A stretch of 47,529 bases of DNA from a virus: positions 1-47,529 of the IMG/VR virus record IMGVR_UViG_3300009082_000007; one strand, given 5' to 3'. Numbering within the stretch: position 1 is the first letter of the stretch; each line of letters begins with the position of its first letter. Shown here piece after piece: positions 14,671 to 21,449 of the stretch. The translations under genes and the position numbers were made by a program. Below the pieces are notes generated by a model, which saw only the letters and a list, made by a program, of their open reading frames with translations, did not search any database and was not told where the DNA came from.

Positions 14671-15732
14671 TTATAACTTTATAACTTCTTTTGCTGTTTC
14701 TTCCTTCTCCCTCGGATCCCAGTAATGGATCTTGTAACCTGGAGGTGGGGTTGGCTCCTTTGGATCTATATGTCTAAGTGGTTCGGGCCAGGCAACACAG
14801 AATTCAAGGAACTCACAGCCACCATAGTTTCCACAGGATGTAGGACACATATGGAAAGTATTGTAAATATCTGGATTGTTGGTCTCCACCTGTGTCTGGA
14901 ATCTTTCAAGGTCTACATAGATCCTTGTAACTGTGTCTGTTACTAGTTTATACCAAGCTCTCATAGACTCTCTAGACCTTGTAACGTAGATCCTTCGTAC
15001 TTGTACCTTTGTGGGGTTGAATACAAGAGCATTCACTATCACTCCTTGTACGTCCTCCGGTGGGAACATACAGTAAAGGAGGTGGGTGTAAGAACCTATC
15101 TGTACAGATGTAGACCACTGGTTCTGCCAGATATTGGAGAGCTTACTAGCAGTTTTATGCTCAACTCCCCAAATCCGTCCGTCCTTTGTTCTTACAATTC
15201 CATCCATGCGACCATGAAGACTTATTGGATCAGCGTTTCCAATCATCCCAGAGTTAATAAGAGGTGCACGGAAAGACACTTCCACATGGAGGGTTTCAAA
15301 GTCGTCTTGGCTGTAATTCTCTACATACATAGGAAGAATTTCAGACACTGCATCAATAGATTTTCCTGGAGCCACGATGAGAAGATTTCCAAAGAAGGAC
15401 TTGTATGAGTCCAAGAATCTATTGAAAGCCTCTTCCAAAGAGACTGAATTGTACCCCTTACTTTTCATTGGAGGATAGTGGATAAAGACTTCCTCCTCAA
15501 CTCTATGAGGGTTGTTCTTCACAACAGATATGTATGTATTGCTTCCCATTCTAAACCGCATGAGAGGCTCCATACCTGCATGGACGGATGTTCCAAAGTC
15601 CAGGTGTGGACTAGCAATGTCCTTTGTCCATCCAAGAACGTGCCTATACCAGAAGTATCTCGGGCAAGTTAGGTAGTCTTGGATCTTAGAACTATCCGTC
15701 AAAAGGATTTTATCTTGTGTTGTGTAGTCCAT
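14671..15732 (-). CDS. Cas4/RecB-like PD-(D/E)XK exonuclease with C-terminal cysteine cluster
   Basis: 353 residues. The N-terminus SKIQDYLTCPRYFWYRHVLGW supplies the first cysteine, as in Cas4/AddB-type nucleases; DFGTSVHAGME contains the conserved His. The nuclease core has GRMDGIVRTKDGRIWGVEHKTAS (Asp, then ExK), and the C-terminus HMCPTSCGNYGGCEFLEFC provides further cysteines, consistent with a 4Fe-4S cluster. It probably resects dsDNA ends to feed the adjacent Sak4-like annealing protein. It is not near a CRISPR array, so Cas4 adaptation is unlikely. Confidence 0.82.
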   Translation of the reverse strand: MDYTTQDKILLTDSSKIQDYLTCPRYFWYRHVLGWTKDIASPHLDFGTSVHAGMEPLMRFRMGSNTYISVVKNNPHRVEEEVFIHYPPMKSKGYNSVSLEEAFNRFLDSYKSFFGNLLIVAPGKSIDAVSEILPMYVENYSQDDFETLHVEVSFRAPLINSGMIGNADPISLHGRMDGIVRTKDGRIWGVEHKTASKLSNIWQNQWSTSVQIGSYTHLLYCMFPPEDVQGVIVNALVFNPTKVQVRRIYVTRSRESMRAWYKLVTDTVTRIYVDLERFQTQVETNNPDIYNTFHMCPTSCGNYGGCEFLEFCVAWPEPLRHIDPKEPTPPPGYKIHYWDPREKEETAKEVIKL

Positions 15733-15737
15733 AGGTG

Positions 15738-15827
15738 TTATCCTTTATTTTTAGGATCAAAGTGCTTCCCTACAATGGCTGCAACCACAAGAATGATAAC
15801 TAGTAGGATCAAATCCAGGATGTTCAT
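15738..15827 (-). CDS. 29-residue single-membrane-span peptide
   Basis: The frame MNILDLILLVIILVVAAIVG followed by KHFDPKNKG is a hydrophobic helix with a basic tail, N-out/C-in by the positive-inside rule. GGAG lies 7 bases upstream of the ATG and the stop is 5 bases before the nuclease start. Short hydrophobic genes of this sort are common in phages; function unknown. Confidence 0.55.
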   Translation of the reverse strand: MNILDLILLVIILVVAAIVGKHFDPKNKG

Positions 15828-15838
15828 TTGCTCTCCAT

Positions 15839-16273
15839 TTATATTAAGTAGTTGTGAAGTCCACATCCTTCCTTCCAGGATGTAACTTCTTTTGTTTCGG
15901 GATCATACATCATTATCAATCGATCTCCTTGAGTAGGGGATGTATTTGTGAGTTGGTAGAAGTCAAAAATCTCCACAGATGTATCGCTTTCTTTAAAACC
16001 ATAATCATTTATGAGAAAGAGTTTATAATCTTTTATAAGTTTTACAAGTCCGAGATACAAATCTGTGCTTATGGGGATACGAAGTCTCCAGTTTTCTGGA
16101 GTGAGAAGGTCTGTATTTCCATCCGTGTATTCATGAAATACAGGGTGATGTATCCAGGAGAGTTCTCCTCTGAAATCAATAGCTAAATATGTAACAACCA
16201 ATGGAACCATGGTGGCTTCTATCACAAGTTCAGAAATGTGGAAGCCCTCTGGAGCTATGAGGATTTTACTCAT
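15839..16273 (-). CDS. Hypothetical protein
   Basis: 144 residues, mixed alpha/beta, with aromatic-rich segments (ELSWIHHPVFHEYTDG, LVKLIKDYKLFLINDYGF). No motif recognised. It overlaps the end of the TSCPD gene by 4 bases and is followed by the small membrane peptide and the nuclease, so it belongs to the replication/recombination operon. Confidence 0.65.
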   Translation of the reverse strand: MSKILIAPEGFHISELVIEATMVPLVVTYLAIDFRGELSWIHHPVFHEYTDGNTDLLTPENWRLRIPISTDLYLGLVKLIKDYKLFLINDYGFKESDTSVEIFDFYQLTNTSPTQGDRLIMMYDPETKEVTSWKEGCGLHNYLI

Positions 16274-16803
16274 ATTTGTTTAGATCCAGAAGGATGTGTT
16301 TCTCTGTCTGTTTTGCAAACAGATTTGTCTGGAGAAGTTTGTGGAGGTTCTTCCTTTGTAGATCCGCATTGTATCTTACAAGCCACCGTACCCGCTGGTA
16401 AAGTGCTTGGAATTCCTCCATTTCTTTCTGGAGTTCTCGCTCCTTCAGAAAGATTTCCTCCGTGCTTGGAAGTAATAAAGGCATTTTCTTCCTCCAAAAA
16501 GTTAGCTATTGCGTCTGGAAAGGATCTCACCAATGTACCACCTTTAAAATCTTGGTCGTAAGTAAAGTGCGCTCCACCGATTCCACGGAGCTGCTTTATT
16601 ACTAAATCTAATGGCAGATTATTTCTTAGGCAAATGGATATGAGTCTCCCAATGCACTCAAATAGATCTTGATTATGTTTAGGACCGAATAAGAATACCT
16701 CCTTGATAACAGCACTCTCACTGTTTATAACAGCAATACAGGAGTGATTATCAATGGAAATCTTATATGAACGTCCGTTGTAGTATCTAGGTCGGGGTTT
16801 CAT
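16270..16803 (-). CDS. Stand-alone TSCPD-domain protein (ribonucleotide-reductase-associated domain)
   Basis: 177 residues. VIKEVFLFGPKHNQDLFECIGRLISICLRNNLPLDLVIKQLRGIGG (in parts: GRLISICLRNNLPLDLVIKQ, LRGIGG) matches the TSCPD domain found at the C-terminus of class II, B12-dependent ribonucleotide reductases and as single-domain proteins. A later GTLVRSFPDAIANFLEE matches the linker that follows it there (SxPDAIA). The tail has Cys at CKIQC and C near the end but no full zinc ribbon. No reductase gene is seen here. It may bind nucleotides or modulate a host reductase (inference). Confidence 0.7.
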   Translation of the reverse strand: MKPRPRYYNGRSYKISIDNHSCIAVINSESAVIKEVFLFGPKHNQDLFECIGRLISICLRNNLPLDLVIKQLRGIGGAHFTYDQDFKGGTLVRSFPDAIANFLEEENAFITSKHGGNLSEGARTPERNGGIPSTLPAGTVACKIQCGSTKEEPPQTSPDKSVCKTDRETHPSGSKQI

Positions 16804-16822
16804 AGGTTTTCCGTTGTTTTCA

Positions 16823-17077
16823 CTAAAAGCTTCCTTTTATACAAGGGTTTTGTTCTGCAATGCTGAACAGCTGACTTGTGTCAGGTCTATTTCCAACCAG
16901 GTTAATCGGAATTGTCTGAAATGCCCAGCCATCTACAATGTATAGGTTAACTCTGACTCTCTCTGGTTCTGAGGACAAAAAGCCTCTGAGGGAGTGTGTT
17001 CTTCGTAAAGGTTTAGACAACACAAGTTTGTCGGAATCCTCAAAGATTGCAATCTCATAAAAGAAGTGTAGACTCAT
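16823..17077 (-). CDS. Hypothetical protein
   Basis: 84 residues starting MSLHFFYEIAIFEDSDKLVL, beta-rich, with VNLYIVDGWAFQTIPINLVG. The same frame is open further upstream but overlaps the cysteine-rich gene; ATG at 17077 follows that gene's stop by 10 bases. Looks like a small beta-barrel; family not recognised. Confidence 0.6.
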   Translation of the reverse strand: MSLHFFYEIAIFEDSDKLVLSKPLRRTHSLRGFLSSEPERVRVNLYIVDGWAFQTIPINLVGNRPDTSQLFSIAEQNPCIKGSF

Positions 17078-17087
17078 CTCACCACAC

Positions 17088-17315
17088 TTAACATCCTTTC
17101 GCACTTTGTTTCTCCCTTTGTTTAAACTCTGGACATTCCCCTTCCTTTGAGTATCCTTTATAGGGACATTTCCAAGGATGGATGAAGAGAGCACAACTCT
17201 TGTGCTGGATAAATGTACTTGAAGAGATGTACCATTGGCATAGCTTCCTACCTCTTTCCCCGACCACCACCCGCTTTATCATTTGTGGTTCAGAACCAAA
17301 TTTACTTGGTCTCAC
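17088..17315 (-). CDS. Small cysteine-rich protein
   Basis: 75 residues from a GTG start with a near-perfect AAAGGAGGTGA ribosome binding site 6 bases upstream. The second half (KSCALFIHPWKCPYKGYSKEGECPEF) has cysteines in a CxxF..CP..CPxF arrangement that suggests a metal-binding ribbon. Basic tail. It overlaps the end of the upstream gene, in which the ribosome binding site lies. Not recognised. Confidence 0.65.
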   Translation of the reverse strand: MRPSKFGSEPQMIKRVVVGERGRKLCQWYISSSTFIQHKSCALFIHPWKCPYKGYSKEGECPEFKQREKQSAKGC

Positions 17316-17652
17316 TTACATCACCTCCTTTCGTTGGTTCGAGCAGGGCAAGGGCGGTACGGATAAGATTGATTGCTGCAAGTGCATGATCTGGATCGGT
17401 TGCACCTATGTCTTGCAAGGTATGTAGAGCAACCTCACACGCCTCCACCAGCTTCGGGTGGACGTTGTGCTCACGAAAGCCTATTGCCACAAAGTCTCTT
17501 ACACTTTCATAGGCAATCAACTTCCCTTGTTCCCTATCTATCCTTAACCTAATATCAAATGTTAGGTCTGGAGTTTGAAGCAACGAGTGGATTTCTACTT
17601 GGCTCTTCTTAATCTCTTGATCACAAAAAGCTACTACATCCCCTGAGTTCAT
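17302..17652 (-). CDS. Hypothetical helical protein
   Basis: 116 residues, almost wholly alpha-helical (FCDQEIKKSQVEIHSLL, LVEACEVALHTLQDIG, HALAAINLIRTALALLEP). No known motif. Overlaps the upstream zinc-ribbon gene by 4 bases and contains the ribosome binding site of the downstream GTG-started gene. Confidence 0.65.
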   Translation of the reverse strand: MNSGDVVAFCDQEIKKSQVEIHSLLQTPDLTFDIRLRIDREQGKLIAYESVRDFVAIGFREHNVHPKLVEACEVALHTLQDIGATDPDHALAAINLIRTALALLEPTKGGDVSETK

Positions 17653-17870
17653 TGTTCCTCCTGTTTAGCTTCCCATTCCTTCTGAGCGTCCAAGCAGGCT
17701 TGGCAACGGATAAAATCATGAGGATTAGGGATTTTTACTATTTCTCCAAACACCCTACACATCCATCCCCGTAATATATCGGGTGAAAAACAAACTTGCC
17801 TTTGACACTCCCCGCAGTGTATTCCGTCATCGTCACAGACGATCTTGTCTGTGGTGTAGAACTCACTCAT
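17649..17870 (-). CDS. Small zinc-finger-like protein
   Basis: 73 residues with CDDDGIHCGECQRQVC and later CRVFG and CQACLDAQKEW: paired cysteines typical of a small zinc-binding fold. Overlaps its neighbours at both ends by 4-8 bases. Function unknown; one of several Cys-pair proteins in this operon. Confidence 0.65.
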   Translation of the reverse strand: MSEFYTTDKIVCDDDGIHCGECQRQVCFSPDILRGWMCRVFGEIVKIPNPHDFIRCQACLDAQKEWEAKQEEQ

Positions 17871-18123
17871 TGGAGATTCCCTTCACTTTCAAGATTGCTC
17901 TTGCGCAGACGATAGCGGGAGCATGTTTAGTTCTACCAGTAGGCATTGACTCGGAAATCCAACTTTCATAGTCATCCCACTCATCTTCTGTTGTCAACAG
18001 TTTCTCTTCCGCTTCCCAAATAAGGTTGTGGTCGAGAGGTGGTGGGACAATAGGAATACCAGTCGCAGCATCCCACCCCATCAACTCCAGCAACCGAATG
18101 TGAACCTGTCTGTCATCCAGCAT
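17863..18123 (-). CDS. Small hypothetical protein
   Basis: 86 residues: an N-terminal helix (VHIRLLELMGWDAATG), a proline-rich turn, then acidic sequence EDEWDDYESWISESMP and the helix APAIVCARAILKVKG. The pattern recalls short phage 'sandwich' proteins but I cannot assign it. Overlaps both neighbours. Confidence 0.6.
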   Translation of the reverse strand: MLDDRQVHIRLLELMGWDAATGIPIVPPPLDHNLIWEAEEKLLTTEDEWDDYESWISESMPTGRTKHAPAIVCARAILKVKGISNE

Positions 18124-18298
18124 CTTTAGCTCCTATCAGCTTGTCCAGCAGGGCTTTGAGACGGCAGTCTTTTTTATGTCCCTTATGGTTTGATGCTCCA
18201 CAACAAGGACAATAACAATAATAGAAATAATCACCAGTGGAACTCCATTCGACCATCTCCAGCACCTCGATGAGCTCCTGTCGCAGCTTGTCATCCAT
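18113..18298 (-). CDS. Small zinc-ribbon-like protein
   Basis: 61 residues. A helix LRQELIEVLEMVEW is followed by YCYCPCCGASNHKGHKKDC, a Cys/His-rich ribbon that could bind zinc. It ends by overlapping the next gene by 11 bases. Not recognised beyond that. Confidence 0.6.
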   Translation of the reverse strand: MDDKLRQELIEVLEMVEWSSTGDYFYYCYCPCCGASNHKGHKKDCRLKALLDKLIGAKDAG

Positions 18299-18304
18299 TG
18301 TGGT

Positions 18305-18508
18305 TCACCTTCCATCCATTAAGTAACTAATCACTTGGTTGTGAGTAATCCCATATTTCTCAGGGATTGCGAAGAAGGCTTCTTCTGTGTAAAGTGGAAA
18401 CTTATCCATCATCGCATGATCAGCATTCTCAGCCTTCATGCCTTCAATCTCTGCATAGGCTGAACATATTTGAGCAAGGATGAGAATCCTGCGATCTTCA
18501 ATGGTCAT
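18305..18508 (-). CDS. Small hypothetical helical protein
   Basis: 67 residues (MTIEDRRILILAQICSAYAE...), helical and acidic, with a C-terminal ITHNQVISYLMDGR segment that could form an HTH-like turn. Overlaps the upstream gene by 4 bases. Function unknown. Confidence 0.6.
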   Translation of the reverse strand: MTIEDRRILILAQICSAYAEIEGMKAENADHAMMDKFPLYTEEAFFAIPEKYGITHNQVISYLMDGR

Positions 18509-18699
18509 GGTTGTTTCCTCCGAGTCTGCATGTAATTATCAATAGCTGCTCTCACGTCTAAGAATGCACCATCTTGGCTTGTTTCGTGCAATCTCCAACC
18601 TCGTCCAGTTGTGGATTTTCGTAAGATCACCTTGCCAGTATATTCACATTTGTCTGTAAGGTTTTGGAGAAAATCTAATCTTTCTTTGTCTGTGGGCAT
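18505..18699 (-). CDS. Small hypothetical protein
   Basis: 64 residues starting MPTDKERLDFLQNLTDKCEY, followed by GRGWRLHETS and FLDVRAAIDNYM. This resembles short phage proteins that begin TDxERLdfLq and contain a GWrL block; function unknown. The ATG follows an AAGGA box. The structured RNA element lies directly upstream, in its leader. Confidence 0.65.
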   Translation of the reverse strand: MPTDKERLDFLQNLTDKCEYTGKVILRKSTTGRGWRLHETSQDGAFLDVRAAIDNYMQTRRKQP

Positions 18700-18717
18700 C
18701 TTTTTTCCTTTCAGTTT

Positions 18718-18797
18718 CCCCGCCAGTGCGCTGAAAGCAACAGTTGAGAGTATTCACTTTGCATACGAGATAGCTCCTCGTCAGCGCACCGGCAGGG
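18718..18797 (-). ncRNA. Predicted structured RNA element (cloverleaf-like)
   Basis: Two arms, CCAGTGCGCTGA (18723-18734) and TCAGCGCACCGG (18781-18792), pair over 12 positions with one mismatch and extend outward with further G-C pairs. Inside lie a 5-bp hairpin ACGAG-ATAGCTC-CTCGT and a GTAT/ATAC hairpin, plus a weak CAA/TTG one. The fold recalls a cloverleaf but has no TTC-type T-loop. It occupies most of a 107-bp gap between two co-directional genes. Could be a leader regulator or a processed small RNA. Confidence 0.45.
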
Positions 18798-18806
18798 TTT
18801 GGGTTG

Positions 18807-18980
18807 TTACTGTTTCATGTGTTGGTTACGTTCTTCAACAAATCGTTCAGCTTGTTCTGCGTGATCTCTATTAAAGCCAAAATCACGATTCCAATCTTTC
18901 TCCTCTGCCTCTTCTTTAATACGTCTTGAGGTGCATGAACAGACAAACCATGGGTTTCCGCATACTGGGCAAGTCTCCAT
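18807..18980 (-). CDS. Small zinc-finger protein
   Basis: 57 residues starting METCPVCGNPWFVCSCTSRR: two Cys pairs in a compact ribbon, followed by a charged helix. The ATG at 18980 has AGGAGAAGGA just upstream. The frame is open further upstream, but that part runs through the tRNA-like gene and is not coding. Confidence 0.65.
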   Translation of the reverse strand: METCPVCGNPWFVCSCTSRRIKEEAEEKDWNRDFGFNRDHAEQAERFVEERNQHMKQ

Positions 18981-19009
18981 CTTCCTTCTCCTTTGTTTGT
19001 TAAAGTTTG

Positions 19010-19104
19010 TGGGGACGGCAGGATTCGAACCTGCAAAATGGTTAGTCTGTTTCGTATGCATCCTTCGCAGACCTCCATGCGTCTTCCCATTCCGCCACGT
19101 CCCC
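19010..19104 (-). tRNA. Long tRNA-like gene with non-canonical anticodon arm
   Basis: Reading leftward: acceptor GGGGACG pairs perfectly with CGTCCCC; the T-arm GCAGG-TTCGAAT-CCTGC is perfect; the D-arm (GCG/CGC around GAATGGGAAGA) looks like a Leu/Ser-type tRNA. The middle does not give a 5-bp/7-base anticodon arm. Instead GTCTG pairs with CAGAC, and ATGG with CCAT, around an 18-base loop. Length 95 with no encoded CCA. It may be a class II tRNA I cannot fold correctly, a decayed tRNA, or a tRNA mimic. Confidence 0.55.
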
Positions 19105-19150
19105 GAGTTATCTATTTCCTTGGACACAAATGTACATCCATAGATTTAAA

Positions 19151-19182
19151 GGAAGGAGGCTAGATTTAACCAGCCTCCTTCC
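19151..19182 (-). terminator. Probable rho-independent terminator
   Basis: An 11-bp perfect stem, GGAAGGAGGCT (19151-19161) with AGCCTCCTTCC (19172-19182), lies 19 bases after the stop of the gene ending at 19202. On the minus strand it is followed by TTTAAATCT, a weak T-tract. It would partly separate the segment driven from the 20.0-kb promoter from the tRNA-like gene downstream. Confidence 0.65.
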
Positions 19183-19201
19183 ATTCTTGAACAGGAAGTT
19201 A

Positions 19202-19573
19202 TTACTCCCCACTATCCAGCTTCGCGAAGAACGCAGCTCTTTCTTCTTCTGACATTCCCTTCAGAAGTCTCATTGCTGCTTCCTGCGTGGTAACCGTGAC
19301 GCGGTCACGCTTCGTGCCAAGTTTGTAGTTAGACATATAAGTGGCAATTTCTCCAGGGGTGCTTCCACCCTCTGCCATTGTCCTGGCTACATTCTGCAAC
19401 GCTACAGTTGCTCCGGCGACGAATTGCTGGTGGACAACATTGTCTCCATGCTTATCAATCGCATCAAGAGCGTCAGTGCCAAGATCGTATTCGAACTCGA
19501 TCTTGATTGGTTCTGGAAGTGAGATAAACTCCTTCCCGTCCTTTTTCCGAGTTGCCTTGCACGTGATCTTCAT
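19202..19573 (-). CDS. Hypothetical protein with EERAAF C-terminal motif
   Basis: 123 residues. N-terminal strand region (KITCKATRKKDGKEFISLPE), helical middle (HQQFVAGATVALQNVARTMAEGG) and the C-terminus LLKGMSEEERAAFFAKLDSGE, similar to the C-terminus of the gene at 23787-24215 (LKSLTPEQRAAFMQEVNAK). Located at the end of a two-gene unit with its own promoter upstream and a terminator downstream; possibly an early abundant protein (inference). Confidence 0.68.
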   Translation of the reverse strand: MKITCKATRKKDGKEFISLPEPIKIEFEYDLGTDALDAIDKHGDNVVHQQFVAGATVALQNVARTMAEGGSTPGEIATYMSNYKLGTKRDRVTVTTQEAAMRLLKGMSEEERAAFFAKLDSGE

Positions 19574-19941
19574 GTGCTTTTCTCCATAGTTTTTAGAATT
19601 GTTTGCACGGACTCTGTTTCTTCTGTAATAGAGGATTCCGTGCCCTCCTCAAGAAGTGTCTTTATAAGAATGGATTTTCCACTGCCCCTTCTATTAAAGC
19701 TGTTGGAGAATCCTACATTCTTCAGGAATTCCATAGCATCACTAGTGGTCTCAAAACTCTGAAAGCCTTTGTCTTTAAGAAGATTAGCAAAGTCTGCAAT
19801 GGCTCTTCTCACAAGGGAGCCTCTGCTAGGTGGAAAGGGGTTTCCCAATCTACTAGCTTTGGTGTAAAAGTCTGCGATTGTTGCTACGTCTCTAAGATCG
19901 CAACGGAGTTCTACAACCGCTGTGTTGCTGGATAGGTTCAT
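19570..19941 (-). CDS. Hypothetical protein
   Basis: 123 residues. The first half (LRDVATIADFYTKASRLGNP, SRGSLVRRAIADFANLLKDKG) looks like a small helical DNA-binding domain of ribbon-helix-helix type, starting with the strand AVVELRCDL. The C-terminal part is Ser/Thr/Glu-rich. First gene after the 20.0-kb leftward promoter, so a regulator is a fair guess. Overlaps the downstream gene by 4 bases. Confidence 0.65.
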   Translation of the reverse strand: MNLSSNTAVVELRCDLRDVATIADFYTKASRLGNPFPPSRGSLVRRAIADFANLLKDKGFQSFETTSDAMEFLKNVGFSNSFNRRGSGKSILIKTLLEEGTESSITEETESVQTILKTMEKST

Positions 19942-19998
19942 TTTTCTATGGTTTCCTGCTGGAGTTGGTTAGATAAAACCAATTTTAATGTACACTAC

Positions 19999-20045
19999 AA
20001 TATAATATATTGGATCTAAGGATGCAATGTAATTGTATGTACATT
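19999..20045 (-). promoter_or_regulatory. Leftward promoter with upstream AATGTACATACAATTAC box
   Basis: On the minus strand: box AATGTACATACAATTAC (20045-20029), one base, -35 TTGCAT (20027-20022), 17-base spacer, -10 TATATT (20004-19999). The same box, spacing and -10 recur at 24975-25021 on the plus strand, which makes a chance match unlikely. It would drive the genes at 19941 and 19573. The box contains the palindrome ATGTACAT, a possible operator. Confidence 0.78.
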
Positions 20046-20059
20046 ACATAATGGATTTA

Positions 20060-20353
20060 TCAAGATAGATACAGCAGATCAAACCCTCTGTCTCGAAGTT
20101 CTCCTATAAGGGATAGAATTTTCTGCCGAAGTTCGTCTACTACAGCAGCTTCTATGTCGGGGTCACTATACGTGACATATAGATCCTCAAGACGCCAGAG
20201 GTGTCCAGAGCCTTCTGTATCATCTAAATTGGTGAAGTTCACCAGCTCATCAAGGACTTCTTCCCCGAGAGCTGTAATGAAGTCTTGCTCACTCAAAGTG
20301 AAACAGCTTTCGCTTTCACCGACAAGCTTGTTTCTTTCAAGAGCGATTTTCAT
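20060..20353 (-). CDS. Hypothetical acidic protein
   Basis: 97 residues. Strongly acidic middle (EEVLDELVNFTNLDDTEGSG) and a C-terminal helix ELRQKILSLIGELRDRG. No motif recognised. It overlaps the upstream gene by 4 bases and is last of its operon before the 20.0-kb promoter. Confidence 0.65.
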   Translation of the reverse strand: MKIALERNKLVGESESCFTLSEQDFITALGEEVLDELVNFTNLDDTEGSGHLWRLEDLYVTYSDPDIEAAVVDELRQKILSLIGELRDRGFDLLYLS

Positions 20354-20616
20354 CGTCTGTTCCTTTCAGGTTCGAAGATTACTGGATTGCAAAGTGGAGC
20401 AACTTTATCAAGTGGTACTCCGCTTTGTACTATTACGAGGGAAATAGGTTGTGTTCTGTCAAAGGGGAATTCTGCCACCAACTTAGATGCAATCAAACGA
20501 AAGGTTGCGTGGATCTTTTTCTCCAAATCCTGCCCGTTGAAGAACTTGGCGGATATGTTGAAGTTGTGGATGATGGTTTTCTGTATTCCCTGAGAAAATT
20601 CCAAGTTTACAATCAT
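20350..20616 (-). CDS. Hypothetical protein
   Basis: 88 residues starting MIVNLEFSQGIQKTIIHNFN, with an alternating beta/alpha pattern and a basic C-terminus. The start is set by AAGGA 6 bases upstream, which follows directly on palindrome copy 2 (20629-20659); if the palindrome folds in mRNA it could affect initiation here. The frame is open to 20715, but that part overlaps the zinc-binding gene upstream. Not recognised. Confidence 0.65.
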   Translation of the reverse strand: MIVNLEFSQGIQKTIIHNFNISAKFFNGQDLEKKIHATFRLIASKLVAEFPFDRTQPISLVIVQSGVPLDKVAPLCNPVIFEPERNRR

Positions 20617-20975
20617 GGATTTTCCTTCATCCCTTTGGTCAATAATTGACCATAGGGATATAAATCTGGTTCGACAAGGTTGTAGACCTTCGGTATGAGG
20701 ATTTTTCGTATCCACTGCGCCCTAGCCTTGTATTGTGTATGAAGACAAAAGTGGAAATGAGTTGCAGCGCAAGAACTAAATCCTAGCTTTCTATATATAC
20801 AGACGCCGCAACAGACTGGAACTCTAGTATTAGCCATTCTATTAGATGCTTTACATAGTGGACAGGCTTCTCCTTTCCACCAACTCTTCTGTCTGTCTCC
20901 ACCTCTCCAAAGATCGTATTTCCTGGCCGTTCTCTCCAGCAAATGTGCCCAGTAATGGGCTTCTTTGAGAGTCAT
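20613..20975 (-). CDS. Cysteine-rich hypothetical protein
   Basis: 120 residues. CPLCKASNRM and VPVCCGVCIYRKLGFSSCAATHFHFC give about eight cysteines and two histidines, fitting one or two zinc sites. A Trp-rich N-terminus (LWRGGDRQKSWWKGEACPLC) precedes them. The last 14 codons (PYGQLLTKGMKENP) are encoded by the palindromic repeat, so the repeat is translated here. The stop overlaps the next start by 4 bases. Confidence 0.68.
   Translation of the reverse strand: MTLKEAHYWAHLLERTARKYDLWRGGDRQKSWWKGEACPLCKASNRMANTRVPVCCGVCIYRKLGFSSCAATHFHFCLHTQYKARAQWIRKILIPKVYNLVEPDLYPYGQLLTKGMKENP
20629..20659 (-). repeat. 31-bp palindrome family, copy 2 (most symmetric)
   Basis: ATCCCTTTGGTCAAT, one central base, then ATTGACCATAGGGAT: palindromic along the whole length but for the two W positions. 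It lies inside the 3' end of the cysteine-rich gene and 12 bases upstream of the ATG at 20616. Confidence 0.9.
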
Positions 20976-20979
20976 GGTA

Positions 20980-21153
20980 TTACCTATCTATTATCTTCAG
21001 TATTTCTGGTGGTAGATCACCTTTCATAACAGCAGCCTGAAGTTGCTCCCTTTCTTTTTTGGCTGCAATTTTGTGACCCTGTAGATGTATTGATCTGTTA
21101 AGGTTTTCCAAGCGTCTTCTTTCACCTGGATACTTGAACTTGTTTTTCTTCAT
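20980..21153 (-). CDS. Small basic hypothetical protein
   Basis: 57 residues, starting MKKNKFKYPGERRRLENLNR; very basic N-terminal half, then a helix QLQAAVMKGDLPPEILKIID. GGAGATAT lies just upstream of the ATG. It overlaps the upstream gene by 4 bases and ends 4 bases before the next start. Charged composition suggests nucleic-acid contact; no family recognised. Confidence 0.6.
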   Translation of the reverse strand: MKKNKFKYPGERRRLENLNRSIHLQGHKIAAKKEREQLQAAVMKGDLPPEILKIIDR

Positions 21154-21449
21154 AGAGATATCTCCTTATTCAACCCAAGAACTTGGAATTTCTGCCATTC
21201 TTTTATGGCTTCTTGGATGGTTGTATTGACAAACACCTCTATCTTCCCACAGCACTCCACGAAGTACTCGTGAGATACATCGGAGGAGAAAGCACTTACG
21301 TTGAGATACCACCGTGTGCTTGCTTTCTCTAACCCCATATTCACCTTCAGTTTCCCTCCGAGCTCCCTACCTATAAAGATAGGGAGCTCCTTGCTTGGTT
21401 GGAGGATTTCTACTGGAAGTGGGATGCACGTTGTGAACTTGCTATGCAT
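21150..21449 (-). CDS. Hypothetical protein
   Basis: 99 residues starting MHSKFTTCIPLPVEILQPSK, beta-rich first half (LPIFIGRELGGKLKVNMG, STRWYLNVSAFSS) and a C-terminal helix IQEAIKEWQKFQVLG. ATG at 21449 overlaps the upstream gene's stop by 8 bases; the frame is open to 21494 without a better start. Function unknown. Confidence 0.65.
   Translation of the reverse strand: MHSKFTTCIPLPVEILQPSKELPIFIGRELGGKLKVNMGLEKASTRWYLNVSAFSSDVSHEYFVECCGKIEVFVNTTIQEAIKEWQKFQVLGLNKEISL

Noticed and set aside
14671-15732. Cas4 of a CRISPR adaptation system
   Set aside because: Neighbours are a Sak4-like ATPase and ssDNA-binding protein, no Cas1/Cas2 or array, so a phage recombination nuclease is the better reading.
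18815-19127. Longer frames running through the tRNA-like gene
   Set aside because: They translate the tRNA-like sequence; the supported start is ATG at 18980 with a good ribosome binding site.
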